Below are positions 1 through 7,848 of a stretch of DNA of 64,000 bases, piece after piece (the stretch's first letter is position 1; the number at the start of each line of letters is the position of its first letter). The position numbers and the translations under genes are program-made. Under the pieces are notes generated by a model that ran no database searches, was not told where the DNA came from, and was given only the letters and a program-made list of their open reading frames with translations. This DNA is from Nitrospira sp. SG-bin1 (lineage in GTDB: Bacteria; Nitrospirota; Nitrospiria; Nitrospirales; Nitrospiraceae): NCBI GenBank assembly GCA_002083365.1, contig LVWS01000032.1, positions 246,198 to 310,197 of the forward strand. Direction: 5' to 3'.

Positions 1-581
1 CCATCGATATCGATCGCTCTCTGAGCTCGGTAAGCGCTCTCGAGCAGGAATACCGTTCATCCCTTGCGCCGGCGGTGCCGCCGACCGGGTCGGGGGCAGC
101 GCCGGCCGAATTCTTCAACTGGTCTTCCGAGTTGCAACGCATCCGTCCACAGATTCAGGGGCTCGAACATTGGGAACAGATTGAACATCGCATGATCGCG
201 CCACAAATCAATCACGTCTTACAGCTGCTCTCACATCAGCTTTCCGGAGACGTCGCCGAACAATGGGAACGTTGGCGTCAGCGCTACATCCCTGAGCTGT
301 TGACGTTGCTGCGCGGGTTCCGGCGCGAAGCGACCTTGAAAAGCCATGCGCAAACGGAACGAGTCTCTCGAGCAATCGATCCGCTCCTGCCGGTGTCGCA
401 CCGCGCCGCTTCGCTGTCCCAAAAAATGTTGTGGCTCCTTGCGAGTACGCCTGGAGTCACCTGCGTGTTGAACGGCATGCGATCACCGGGATACGTGACG
501 GATGCCTTGACGATCTTACGATGGGAACCGATCAACGATACCCGGCCGATCTATGAAGAAGCGATGACGCGTCCTCAATGA
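1..581 (+). CDS. aldo/keto reductase-like protein, C-terminal part (5' end outside window)
   Basis: The reading frame is open from base 3 to the TGA ending at 581 with no stop, so the gene begins upstream of the window. The GTG at 75 is only an internal valine codon. The final ~45 residues include STPGVTCVLNGM and then YVTDALTIL, which resembles the end of aldo/keto reductases, where a conserved Asn-Gly-Met-Arg stretch follows the cofactor-binding region. The preceding ~100 residues are helical and charged and match nothing I recognise. The catalytic residues would lie in the missing N-terminal part, so the activity cannot be checked here. The family call rests on the C-terminal motif alone. 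Confidence 0.55.
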   Translation, partial: IDIDRSLSSVSALEQEYRSSLAPAVPPTGSGAAPAEFFNWSSELQRIRPQIQGLEHWEQIEHRMIAPQINHVLQLLSHQLSGDVAEQWERWRQRYIPELLTLLRGFRREATLKSHAQTERVSRAIDPLLPVSHRAASLSQKMLWLLASTPGVTCVLNGMRSPGYVTDALTILRWEPINDTRPIYEEAMTRPQ

Positions 582-615
582 CGATCGGCTGTCCTTCACT
601 CGGAGGGAGTGACCT

Positions 616-1188
616 ATGAGACAGGTTCTGGCTGTCATTGCATCCGGCACATTGGTCATCGCTCTCCTTCTCGGACAAGGTTGCTCGGCACGGTGGTGGT
701 GGGAATCGGAATCGGGCCAAGAGGAACTGGCACAGGGAGAACTGATCAAGGAGCCCACGATCAAAGAAATTCCCCCCGACGACAGGCACCTGACCGACTC
801 ACGCACAGGACCGGCCATGCAGTCGGAACTCGTGTCCCGGAATGCCACCGGCCTGTCTCATGGGACATTGAGCGATGTCCTGTTCGATTTCGATCAAGAC
901 ACCCTTCGAACGGATGCGATGCGTGTCTTGGAGTCCAACGTGAAGGAGCTTCGGCATGGCACGGTGACCCATCTTATCCTGGAAGGCCGCGGCGACGACT
1001 TCGGCACATCCGCGTATAATCTCGTGCTGGCCGAGCGCCGAGCCAGGAACGTGAAATCCTACCTTCGGGAACTGGGGCTCTCCATCGATGTCAAGACCAC
1101 GAGTTACGGAAAAGATCGCCCCCTGTGCTTCGAATATACCAGCGACTGTCGGCAACACAACCGCAGCGTCCATTTTGTCGTCAAGTGA
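616..1188 (+). CDS. OmpA-family outer-membrane lipoprotein (Pal-like)
   Basis: A 190-residue secreted lipoprotein. A hydrophobic signal sequence ends in a lipobox, LLGQGC, with Cys23 as the expected lipidation site. After a low-complexity acidic linker, the C-terminal half is an OmpA/MotB-like peptidoglycan-binding domain: VLFDFDQDTL near residue 95, then NLVLAERRARNVKSYL, then a terminal NRSVHF stretch. Such proteins tether the outer membrane to peptidoglycan. The domain is shorter and less canonical than true Pal, and no tol genes are nearby. The ATG at 616 is preceded by GGAGGG at 602-607. The gene lies 34 bp after the preceding stop and may be cotranscribed with it. Confidence 0.8.
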   Translation: MRQVLAVIASGTLVIALLLGQGCSARWWWESESGQEELAQGELIKEPTIKEIPPDDRHLTDSRTGPAMQSELVSRNATGLSHGTLSDVLFDFDQDTLRTDAMRVLESNVKELRHGTVTHLILEGRGDDFGTSAYNLVLAERRARNVKSYLRELGLSIDVKTTSYGKDRPLCFEYTSDCRQHNRSVHFVVK

Positions 1189-1235
1189 TGTGTCCGTCAC
1201 TTTCAGGCTGTAATACAAAGTTAACACTCCGATTG

Positions 1236-1264
1236 TTGACAGCCCCTTCCGCTTTCATTACTGT
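1236..1264 (+). promoter_or_regulatory. candidate sigma-70-type promoter upstream of ppx/gppA
   Basis: TTGACA (1236-1241) is a perfect -35 match. It is followed after 17 bp by TACTGT (1259-1264), a four-of-six -10 match, about 30 bp upstream of the GTG start at 1297. Position and spacing suit a promoter for the phosphatase/thymidylate-kinase operon. There is no experimental support. Confidence 0.4.
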
Positions 1265-1296
1265 CTGCAAGCCTCCCGATTCATAAGGATGATCTT

Positions 1297-2850
1297 GTGT
1301 CGAAACTCGCCGTCATCGACATAGGCACCAACTCCATTCACATGGTACTGGCCGAGATTCTGCCGGATGCCAGTTTCAAAATACTCGATCGGTTCAAAGA
1401 CATCACGCGGCTTGGCAACGGTGTGTTCGCCACCAAGCGGCTTTCCGACGAAGCCATGGCGCGCGCCTTGGACGTCCTCAACACGTTGGTCACGCTCGCC
1501 CGAAACAAAGGATTTGACCGTATCATCGCCGTCGCAACCAGCGCAGTGCGCGAAGCTCAAAATGGCGGTGATTTCGTCGCCTTCATCATGGAGCAGATGG
1601 GGCTGCGGGTGCGGGTGATCAGCGGGACAGAGGAAGCTCGGCTGATTTTCCTGGGAGTCAAAAACAGTATCGCGCTCCCGGACGGACCGACTCTTATCGT
1701 CGACATCGGAGGCGGATCCGTGGAATTGATCGTGGGCAACCCGGAAGGGTTGATCCACGGCAAGAGCCTCAAACTCGGTGCGATCCGTTTGGCGGAGCAC
1801 TTCCTCCCCAAGACTCCACCCTCCGAGTCGATGATGCAGGCCCTGGAGCAGGCCGTGCTCACCCACCTGCGCGAGGCGTTTGCCTCCTTCAAGATCAAGA
1901 AGTTTCATTCACTGGTCGCCACGTCCGGCATGGCGGGAAACATCGGCGAGGTCGTCCACTACCGTCAAACCGGACGACCATTGCCCCAGCACAACCTTGC
2001 GACGATCTCGCTGAAAGATCTCCGATCTCTTGAAACGGAACTGGCCAAGTCATCGGTGAAGGCTCGTTTGGCGATCCCCGGTCTGGACCCCAAGCGTGTC
2101 GATACGCTGTTGCCGGCCGCCGTGGTCCTCCGCCGTCTTCTGGAGCTGTCCGGCCTCAACGAGGTGACGCTCTGCGACAAAGCCATTCGAGAGGGTGTGA
2201 TCTATGACTTTGTCGCGCGGCACCGAGAGGGGCTCAAAGCGGAAAACGATATTCCAGACGTTCGGCGCCGGAACGTGATCGGCCTTGCCCGCCGCTGCCA
2301 CGCGCCCGAGGCGCACTCGCAGCACGTGGCCGGCTTGGCATTGCGTCTCTTCGATCAAACTAAACGGGAACATCACTTGGGCCAACAGGAACGCACTTGG
2401 TTGGAATACGCGGCCGTCTTGCACGATGTGGGATATCTCATCAACCCGCGCCAACATCACAAACACACCTACTATCTGATCAAGCACAGCGATCTGGGGG
2501 GCTTCACGGCCGAGGAGATCGATGTCGTCGCCAACATCGCGCGCTACCACCGACGAGCATTGCCGTCGCTGAAGCATGAAGGATTCGATGATCTCACACC
2601 TCGCATACAGCGCGTGGTCAAAATCCTCGCCTCGTTGTTGCGGATCGCCGACGGGCTCGATCGGACACATTTTTCCCTGGTCCAGGCCGTGAACGTCAAG
2701 TTTGGGAAGCAGATGACGATCGAAGTACATCTGACAGGAGACGCGGAGATGGAGTTATGGGCCGCGAAAAGCAGAGCCGACCTCTTCGAACAGATCTTCC
2801 GTCGCCGCGTTCAGTTCATCGGAGTGCCGCTGGGAACCGAGCCATCATGA
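1297..2850 (+). CDS. Ppx/GppA phosphatase with C-terminal HD domain
   Basis: A 517-residue cytoplasmic exopolyphosphatase/guanosine pentaphosphatase homologue. The N-terminal half has the ASKHA fold: AVIDIGTNSIHMVL at the start (phosphate 1 motif), SGTEEARLIF near residue 110, and LIVDIGGGSVEL near residue 145 (phosphate 2). The C-terminal ~200 residues are an HD-type hydrolase domain with VLHDVGYLI (His376/Asp377). This two-domain layout is typical of long Ppx proteins acting on polyphosphate or pppGpp; which substrate is used cannot be told from sequence. The GTG start at 1297 follows AAGGA at 1284-1289. The TGA stop overlaps the ATG of the next gene (ATGA), implying translational coupling to a thymidylate kinase homologue. 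Confidence 0.88.
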   Translation: MSKLAVIDIGTNSIHMVLAEILPDASFKILDRFKDITRLGNGVFATKRLSDEAMARALDVLNTLVTLARNKGFDRIIAVATSAVREAQNGGDFVAFIMEQMGLRVRVISGTEEARLIFLGVKNSIALPDGPTLIVDIGGGSVELIVGNPEGLIHGKSLKLGAIRLAEHFLPKTPPSESMMQALEQAVLTHLREAFASFKIKKFHSLVATSGMAGNIGEVVHYRQTGRPLPQHNLATISLKDLRSLETELAKSSVKARLAIPGLDPKRVDTLLPAAVVLRRLLELSGLNEVTLCDKAIREGVIYDFVARHREGLKAENDIPDVRRRNVIGLARRCHAPEAHSQHVAGLALRLFDQTKREHHLGQQERTWLEYAAVLHDVGYLINPRQHHKHTYYLIKHSDLGGFTAEEIDVVANIARYHRRALPSLKHEGFDDLTPRIQRVVKILASLLRIADGLDRTHFSLVQAVNVKFGKQMTIEVHLTGDAEMELWAAKSRADLFEQIFRRRVQFIGVPLGTEPS

Positions 2851-3596
2851 CCGACCCTCACACAACGAAGACAGCCCCTCATCCTCATCCCGGCAAGCTG
2901 ATCATCGTCGAAGGCATCGACGGATCCGGCAAAAGCACCCAACTGCAATTGCTGCATAAGTGGTTGGAGTCCAAGGGGCACAAGGTGTTTTTTACCGAAT
3001 GGAACTCCTCGGAACTCGTGAAAGAGACTACTAAACGCGGGAAAAAATCGAAGAGCCTTACTCCGACGACATTCAGCTTGCTACACGCCACGGACTTTGC
3101 CAGCCGGCTCTATCATCAGATTCTCCCCCCGTTGAAGGCCGGGATGATCGTCCTAGCCGATCGATACATGTACACGGCGTTTGCACGCGATGTCGTGCGG
3201 GGCGTCTCCCACGAGTGGGTGCGGAAACTGTACGCGTTTGCGATCAGGCCGGATATGGCGTTTTACTTCAACGTTCCGATCGAAGTCGCGATCTCTCGAC
3301 TCTCGCGAGGAACCCGCGGGCACTTCAAGTACTATGAAGCCGGGATGGATCTGAATCTGAGTCCGGATATCACCGAAAGCTTCAGGCTTTTTCAGTCTCG
3401 CATCCTCACCGAATACGACAAGATCGTCGACGAATTCGGCCTCTTGACGATGGATGCGACTCAAGACATCGAGACGCAACAGGAACAGATGCGGGCGCTT
3501 GTGGAAGAAGCGCTCCGCGGCTATAAACCAAGACGAGGCACCTATGGGCGACGCACGCTTTTTTGGCGACGGTTTGAAGTACCTCGATCCGAGTGA
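2847..3596 (+). CDS. thymidylate kinase-like nucleotide kinase, copy 1 (canonical P-loop)
   Basis: A 249-residue P-loop kinase of the dTMP kinase superfamily. Walker A is EGIDGSGKST (residues 22-31) and the DRY motif is ADRYMYTAFARD, in the place where DRYxxSxxAYQ sits in standard dTMP kinases. A basic LID-like stretch, SRGTRGHF, follows. The protein is longer than E. coli Tmk (about 213 aa), and the DRY region deviates, so the substrate may be dTMP or another (d)NMP. I start it at the ATG overlapping the ppx stop (2847) rather than at an in-frame upstream codon, because that gives the usual N-terminus and coupling. It is a paralogue of the next gene, with which it overlaps by 53 bp. Confidence 0.8.
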   Translation: MTDPHTTKTAPHPHPGKLIIVEGIDGSGKSTQLQLLHKWLESKGHKVFFTEWNSSELVKETTKRGKKSKSLTPTTFSLLHATDFASRLYHQILPPLKAGMIVLADRYMYTAFARDVVRGVSHEWVRKLYAFAIRPDMAFYFNVPIEVAISRLSRGTRGHFKYYEAGMDLNLSPDITESFRLFQSRILTEYDKIVDEFGLLTMDATQDIETQQEQMRALVEEALRGYKPRRGTYGRRTLFWRRFEVPRSE

Positions 3597-4266
3597 CCTC
3601 AAAGGCAAGCTGATCGCCATTGAAGGAACCGACGGAGTCGGTCGATCGACCCACATTGAGATGCTGCAAGAATGGCTGGAGGTCCAAGGGTACGGCGTAA
3701 TGACGACCGGATGGACCAGATCCAACCTCATGTCCAAAACGATCGAGATGGCGAAGGCCGGCAATATCGTCGATCGTTGGTCCCTCAGTTTGCTCTACGC
3801 GACCGATTTCGCCGATCGTCTCGAGCATCAGATCATTCCGGCTCTTCGATCCGGATTCGTCGTGCTGGCCGACCGCTACATCTATACGGCGTTCGCGCGC
3901 GACTTCGTGCGGAGCGCCGACCGACAATGGATCCGCGACGTGTTCGGTTTTGCGGTGATTCCCGACCTGGTCTGCTATCTTCGGATCGATGTTGAAACCC
4001 TGGCACTTCGGGTCATCGAGACCACCGGAATGAATTATTGGGAATCCGGCATGGATCTGCGGCTCGGAGCAGACCTCTATGACAGCTTTAAGAAATATCA
4101 AACCCTGCTGATCGAAGAATTCGATAAGATGGCGATGGAGTTTCGCTTTAATGTCGTGGATGCCAGGAAATCGCCCGAAGAGATTCAGGATGAGCTCCGA
4201 GGATACATTCTCCCGGTCCTACAGAACCATAAGCCATCGGCCGACGGCCAATCGGCCGCCTCTTAA
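3544..4266 (+). CDS. thymidylate kinase-like protein, copy 2 (Walker A Lys replaced by Arg)
   Basis: A 240-residue paralogue of the preceding kinase, colinear over nearly its whole length: both share LxATDFAxRLxHQI, VLADRYxYTAFARD and an ESGMDLRL/EAGMDLNL block. Its P-loop reads GTDGVGRST (residues 28-36), so the lysine that contacts the phosphates is arginine (Arg34). In this superfamily that change usually lowers or abolishes catalysis, so a regulatory or heteromeric role with copy 1 is possible; that is inference. The ATG at 3544 is preferred because the protein then aligns with copy 1. The stop overlaps the stop of the convergent sixA-like gene by 2 bp. Confidence 0.75.
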   Translation: MGDARFFGDGLKYLDPSDLKGKLIAIEGTDGVGRSTHIEMLQEWLEVQGYGVMTTGWTRSNLMSKTIEMAKAGNIVDRWSLSLLYATDFADRLEHQIIPALRSGFVVLADRYIYTAFARDFVRSADRQWIRDVFGFAVIPDLVCYLRIDVETLALRVIETTGMNYWESGMDLRLGADLYDSFKKYQTLLIEEFDKMAMEFRFNVVDARKSPEEIQDELRGYILPVLQNHKPSADGQSAAS

Positions 4267-4796
4267 GTTTTCCTCGCTCGTTTCATGCCATATGCTCTCT
4301 TGCCCATGGTTCGAAGCTGAATCGGCTGAAGCCACCAACGTAGGTGTCCCTGGCCCGGTTTCATCGTATTCTCTCCCGCAATACAAGCAGCCCCGGCTTT
4401 CTTGAGGGGAAAATTAGAGAGCACTTTCCCACAGAGCAACAGACTTGCTGCTTCACCAAGCTGAGGTTCATGGCCCACACAGACCACCACGGCATCGGAT
4501 GGAAGGGTGTGCAGAACACTGACCAGTTGATCGGGCTTCGCCCCCACCGCCAACTCTTCCCGTGTCTCGACCTTTACCATAGGACAGAGGGCCACACGCA
4601 AGAGCCTGGCCGTATCGTAGGCCCTCACGAACGGGCTCGTCAGCAGATGCGTCGGTTTACAATCCAGTGCGGCGAGCCCTTCAGCCGCCTGGCGAACACG
4701 CCGTTTCCCCTTCTCCGTGAGAGGGCGATTCTCCTCCGTCCCTTCCCATTCTTCAGGCTCCATAGCGATCCCGTGACGAACCAGAATACAGTCCAT
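4263..4796 (-). CDS. sixA: SixA-type phosphohistidine phosphatase
   Basis: A 177-residue histidine phosphatase superfamily (branch 1) member. It has the phospho-acceptor motif LVRHGIAM near the N-terminus, an LTEKGKRR segment, TSPFVRAYDTARLL, and the second catalytic histidine in VCVGHEPQL. Size and motif order fit SixA, which removes phosphate from HPt histidines. The HPt and kinase genes at 44-61 kb are plausible but unproven partners. The ATG at 4796 is chosen because GAGGAGGG ends six bases upstream; an earlier in-frame ATG lies inside that ribosome-binding site. The gene is convergent with the kinase pair, with stop codons overlapping. Confidence 0.8.
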   Translation of the reverse strand: MDCILVRHGIAMEPEEWEGTEENRPLTEKGKRRVRQAAEGLAALDCKPTHLLTSPFVRAYDTARLLRVALCPMVKVETREELAVGAKPDQLVSVLHTLPSDAVVVCVGHEPQLGEAASLLLCGKVLSNFPLKKAGAACIAGENTMKPGQGHLRWWLQPIQLRTMGKRAYGMKRARKT

Positions 4797-5001
4797 AACG
4801 ACCCTCCTCATCGTGGAGCACGAGACTACCACACAGGCCCCAAGTAATTAACATGAGTTTTACATGGAGATGACAATTGTGAAACGGTGGCTCGATACCC
4901 TCACATCAAGATACAAGGACAGAGTCGGGACACACACAACACGAGAGACACTGATCTCGGCCATAGCTTTTTAGGTACGAATAGGGAGGACACACGACAT
5001 C

Positions 5002-5526
5002 ATGTCGCAGCCGGCACTCGAATCGATTCGTTGGTTTGATGACAAGACCGCCCGCCAGCGTCTCGCCCAATTCGATTTTCTCGATGTGTGGAGCTGGGGC
5101 ATGAAAGGTGTGCTCAGCCTGGTGATTCTGACGCTCCTCACGGCCTTGACCGGTGGTGCGCTCAAAACGTTTTGGGATATCCGTTTGCTCGTCGACCACT
5201 CTCCCGAAGTCGTGTTGCGGCAAGTCATCGTGAATACGCTCATCCTACTGGCGATTGTCGAAGTCTTCAAAACAACGGTGACCTATTTCCGTGAAGGTCG
5301 CGTGAAGGTGACGTTCATCGTCGATACGATCCTGGTCGTTATGCTGACGGAAGTGATTTCTCAATGGTTCAAAGGAGGAAACTGGCAATCCCTGGCGACA
5401 CTCTGCGGAATGTTGCTGGTTCTAGGGATCGTGCGCATCATGGCCGTTCGGTGGAGTCCGGCCTTGAGAACCGGGGTCAAGGATACCCGTCACGCGAACC
5501 TGTGCGAACAGGGAGGAGCACCATGA
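5002..5526 (+). CDS. PsiE-like inner-membrane protein
   Basis: A 174-residue integral membrane protein with about four hydrophobic segments (roughly residues 34-53, 74-92, 102-121 and 130-148) and short charged loops such as VFKTTVTYFREGRVKV. The arrangement and the FKTTVTYF...VTFIVDTILVVMLTEV pattern match the phosphate-starvation-inducible PsiE family, whose biochemical role is unknown. The ATG at 5002 has GGGAGGA about 11 bp upstream, slightly far but the best available. The stop overlaps the ATG of the next small gene (ATGA), so both are probably translated together. Confidence 0.7.
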   Translation: MSQPALESIRWFDDKTARQRLAQFDFLDVWSWGMKGVLSLVILTLLTALTGGALKTFWDIRLLVDHSPEVVLRQVIVNTLILLAIVEVFKTTVTYFREGRVKVTFIVDTILVVMLTEVISQWFKGGNWQSLATLCGMLLVLGIVRIMAVRWSPALRTGVKDTRHANLCEQGGAP

Positions 5527-5726
5527 CTCAACAAGCTTCGGCGAAAGTGCTGGCCATCATCCAAGAGCGGCGACAGATCCCTCTTGAGGAACTTCTCGTC
5601 TCTCTGCCCGAATGCACCTGGAACCAAGTGTTCTCGTTGGTCGACGAACTCAGCCGACGAGATTTAATTCGTTTGCAACGACGAGGGTTCGACTACGAAT
5701 TGTGCGCCTCTTCCTCGCCCGCTTAG
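5523..5726 (+). CDS. small winged-helix-like protein (67 aa)
   Basis: A short protein coupled to the PsiE-like gene through an ATGA overlap at 5523-5526. It begins MTQQASAKVLAIIQ and contains IPLEELLVSLPECTWNQVFS followed by LVDELSRRDLIRLQRR. That is a helix-turn-helix plus a basic wing, as in small winged-helix regulators that read out a cofactor or bind DNA. There is no ligand domain. It could be a local regulator of the membrane protein gene, but nothing in the sequence shows a target. The family is not known to me. Confidence 0.6.
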   Translation: MTQQASAKVLAIIQERRQIPLEELLVSLPECTWNQVFSLVDELSRRDLIRLQRRGFDYELCASSSPA

Positions 5727-5739
5727 CCACTGTCTCGGA

Positions 5740-6168
5740 CTAACTTTTTTTAGGGGTTACAGGCGGGCGACGGGAACTGAGCCGCTCTATACGCTCTGCC
5801 ACATCTCGGTATGTCGCATCCTCCCGCCTAATCCAACGATAGGCCTCCAACGTTTCGGCAATACGATCCAATGATTCCAACGTCCGGCCTAGAACATAGA
5901 GAATCTGAACGGTTTCCTTGGAGGACGCCGGTGTGGTGTTGAGCGCCTTCTGAAACGCCGTGATCGCATCCTCGTAGCGGCCGGACAATTTATAACACAG
6001 CCCAATCTGTGCATAGGCCTTGACTGCCAAGGACAGATTCACGGCGGCCAATTCAAACTGATCGATGGCGGCCTTGTGCAATCCGGCGTTTTTTAACGCC
6101 AGCCCCCGCTCATAGCGCTCAGCAGGGCTCACATCGGGGTCGGCCGAGTCCTGGATCGGATTCGACAT
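5740..6168 (-). CDS. TPR protein paralogous to the C-terminus of the adjacent ATPase
   Basis: A 142-residue protein made almost entirely of tetratricopeptide-like helices: RYERGLALKNAGLHKAAIDQ, then AYAQIGLCYKLSGRYEDAI, then ILYVLGRTLESLDRIAETLE. The same order of motifs forms residues ~315-430 of the AAA ATPase encoded just upstream (AYSQVGLCYVKMKEHHAAIQ; VLYVLGRNLEAVGKANEALE), so one probably arose from the other. No signal peptide is present, so it should be cytoplasmic. It is the last gene of the minus-strand exopolysaccharide/exosortase operon. A weak AAGAAG ribosome-binding site precedes the ATG. Confidence 0.75.
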   Translation of the reverse strand: MSNPIQDSADPDVSPAERYERGLALKNAGLHKAAIDQFELAAVNLSLAVKAYAQIGLCYKLSGRYEDAITAFQKALNTTPASSKETVQILYVLGRTLESLDRIAETLEAYRWIRREDATYRDVAERIERLSSRRPPVTPKKS

Positions 6169-6396
6169 GATCTTCTTGTTCCTCGATCGCGAACGGCATA
6201 CCGTTCAATACAAGCAGAAATCCTCGCGTTTAGACAGAAAGAATGGAAAAGCCGCATGAAAAATGAGTGGTCTACGCTTTACGAATGAGTCCAAACTCCC
6301 GTTAGACATCGTCTTTCCTATACCGATGAGGAGACATAACCAATTAGGATACGGAGTTTTTCATTTCCCAATGGCGCGGAAGTCTGAGGAAATGCC

Positions 6397-7824
6397 CTAC
6401 AAAAAGAGAGAGGACCGTCTATTTCTGACCGCCGATGAGAAGGCGTAGAACAAGTGGACCGCACCACTGAACCACGAATATTTTTCCGATGCGGGTTTCC
6501 CTGTATCAATCGACCGCTTGAGAATCTGCCGCAACTCTCGTAATCGGTTCGCGACATCTCTAAAGGTTGAGGTCGTATGAGTAATGCGAAGATAGACCTC
6601 GAGAGCTTCGTTCGCCTTCCCGACGGCCTCGAGATTACGCCCTAAGACATAGAGCACATCCAGCACATCGTGCTGCTGAGCCCGAGGGTCCTCTAGAGCG
6701 GTGCGGAACGCCTGTATGGCGGCATGATGCTCCTTCATCTTGACGTAGCACAATCCGACTTGTGAATAGGCCTTGAACCAGATCGACTTATCTCTGGCCG
6801 CCGTATGAAACAGCCCCACTGCTTCTTTCAAATGCCCTTCCTCCTTGAGCACCATCGCCCGCATGTAGTCCTCCTCGGAAGAGGTCGCCCGATGAGGCTC
6901 AGTTGATTCTTGAACCGGCGTGGTCGGCTCTGGGCTCGGAATCGGATCATCCAGCTCGGATGGATCCGCTGGAACCTCCGCCAATTCGAGCAACTCTTCT
7001 TTGGCGGCCAGAGGAAGAATTCCTCCCTTGCTTCGGTCCAGAGCGGCTTGGGCCACCAGTTTGGCGGTAACAATTCTTGCCTGTTCCGCGTACCCGTAGG
7101 TCAAGGCGATATCCGACACTTGATTGATCAGTCGCGGGTTTCCCCGGCTCAATCGATGCATCAAGGCACAGGCCTTGTTCGTAAAGAGAGACGGGCAACC
7201 TCCAGCGACGCGTATTCGATGGCGCACGTAATTCGCAGTATCCACTTCAGAGAGCGGTTTCAGATGATAGTCGACGACGATCCGCTGCGCGAATTGCGTC
7301 ATATCGATGCGCTGGAGCAGTGTATGGAGATCGGGTTGGCCGGAAAGAATGATCTGGAGCTTCAAGGTCCTACCGTCGTTCATGTTAGACAATAGCCGCA
7401 ATTCTTCGAGCAGCTCAGCCCCCAGGCTTTGTGCTTCATCAACAATGAGGATGACCCGGCGCGAACGTTTGGACTCCTGCGCAAGAAAATCTGAGAATAA
7501 ATGATAGGCTTCGATGGGATCCAGCCGCTTGGTGCTTAACCCGAGCGACAACAGAATCCATGGCAGGAGCTGCTCGATGTCGTAACGGGCATTGGTCACG
7601 AGCCCGATTTTATGTTTGCTTCCGTGCTCGGCGATGAGCTTCTGCAGAAGGGAAGTCTTCCCCATCCCGGGATCACCCGTGAGCACCATAAACGGCGCCT
7701 GACTCAAAATCCCATATTCCAGCAAACTGTAGGCGGCTTGGTGCTCGGATCCCGGGTAGAGAAAACTGCTGTCCGGCAGAAGCGCAAACGGTTTGGTCTT
7801 GAACTGATAAAACGCTTCGTACAT
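6397..7824 (-). CDS. ExeA/XrtA-associated AAA ATPase with C-terminal TPR module
   Basis: A 475-residue ATPase. The N-terminal MYEAFYQFKTKPFALLPD opening is typical of the GspA/ExeA-like ATPases found in exosortase loci. Walker A is GDPGMGKT (residues 50-57), Walker B is VILIVDEAQ (Asp129-Glu130), and an RGNPRLINQV sensor segment lies near residue 230. A proline-rich linker leads to TPR repeats and a C-terminal hydrophobic/basic tail. In related exopolysaccharide clusters this ATPase belongs to the XrtA/PEP-CTERM set; its mechanical role is not established. It is cotranscribed with the BY-kinase-like gene 24 bp upstream. Confidence 0.82.
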   Translation of the reverse strand: MYEAFYQFKTKPFALLPDSSFLYPGSEHQAAYSLLEYGILSQAPFMVLTGDPGMGKTSLLQKLIAEHGSKHKIGLVTNARYDIEQLLPWILLSLGLSTKRLDPIEAYHLFSDFLAQESKRSRRVILIVDEAQSLGAELLEELRLLSNMNDGRTLKLQIILSGQPDLHTLLQRIDMTQFAQRIVVDYHLKPLSEVDTANYVRHRIRVAGGCPSLFTNKACALMHRLSRGNPRLINQVSDIALTYGYAEQARIVTAKLVAQAALDRSKGGILPLAAKEELLELAEVPADPSELDDPIPSPEPTTPVQESTEPHRATSSEEDYMRAMVLKEEGHLKEAVGLFHTAARDKSIWFKAYSQVGLCYVKMKEHHAAIQAFRTALEDPRAQQHDVLDVLYVLGRNLEAVGKANEALEVYLRITHTTSTFRDVANRLRELRQILKRSIDTGKPASEKYSWFSGAVHLFYAFSSAVRNRRSSLFL

Positions 7825-7848
7825 AGATCCGCCGCGCGATGACCGCGT

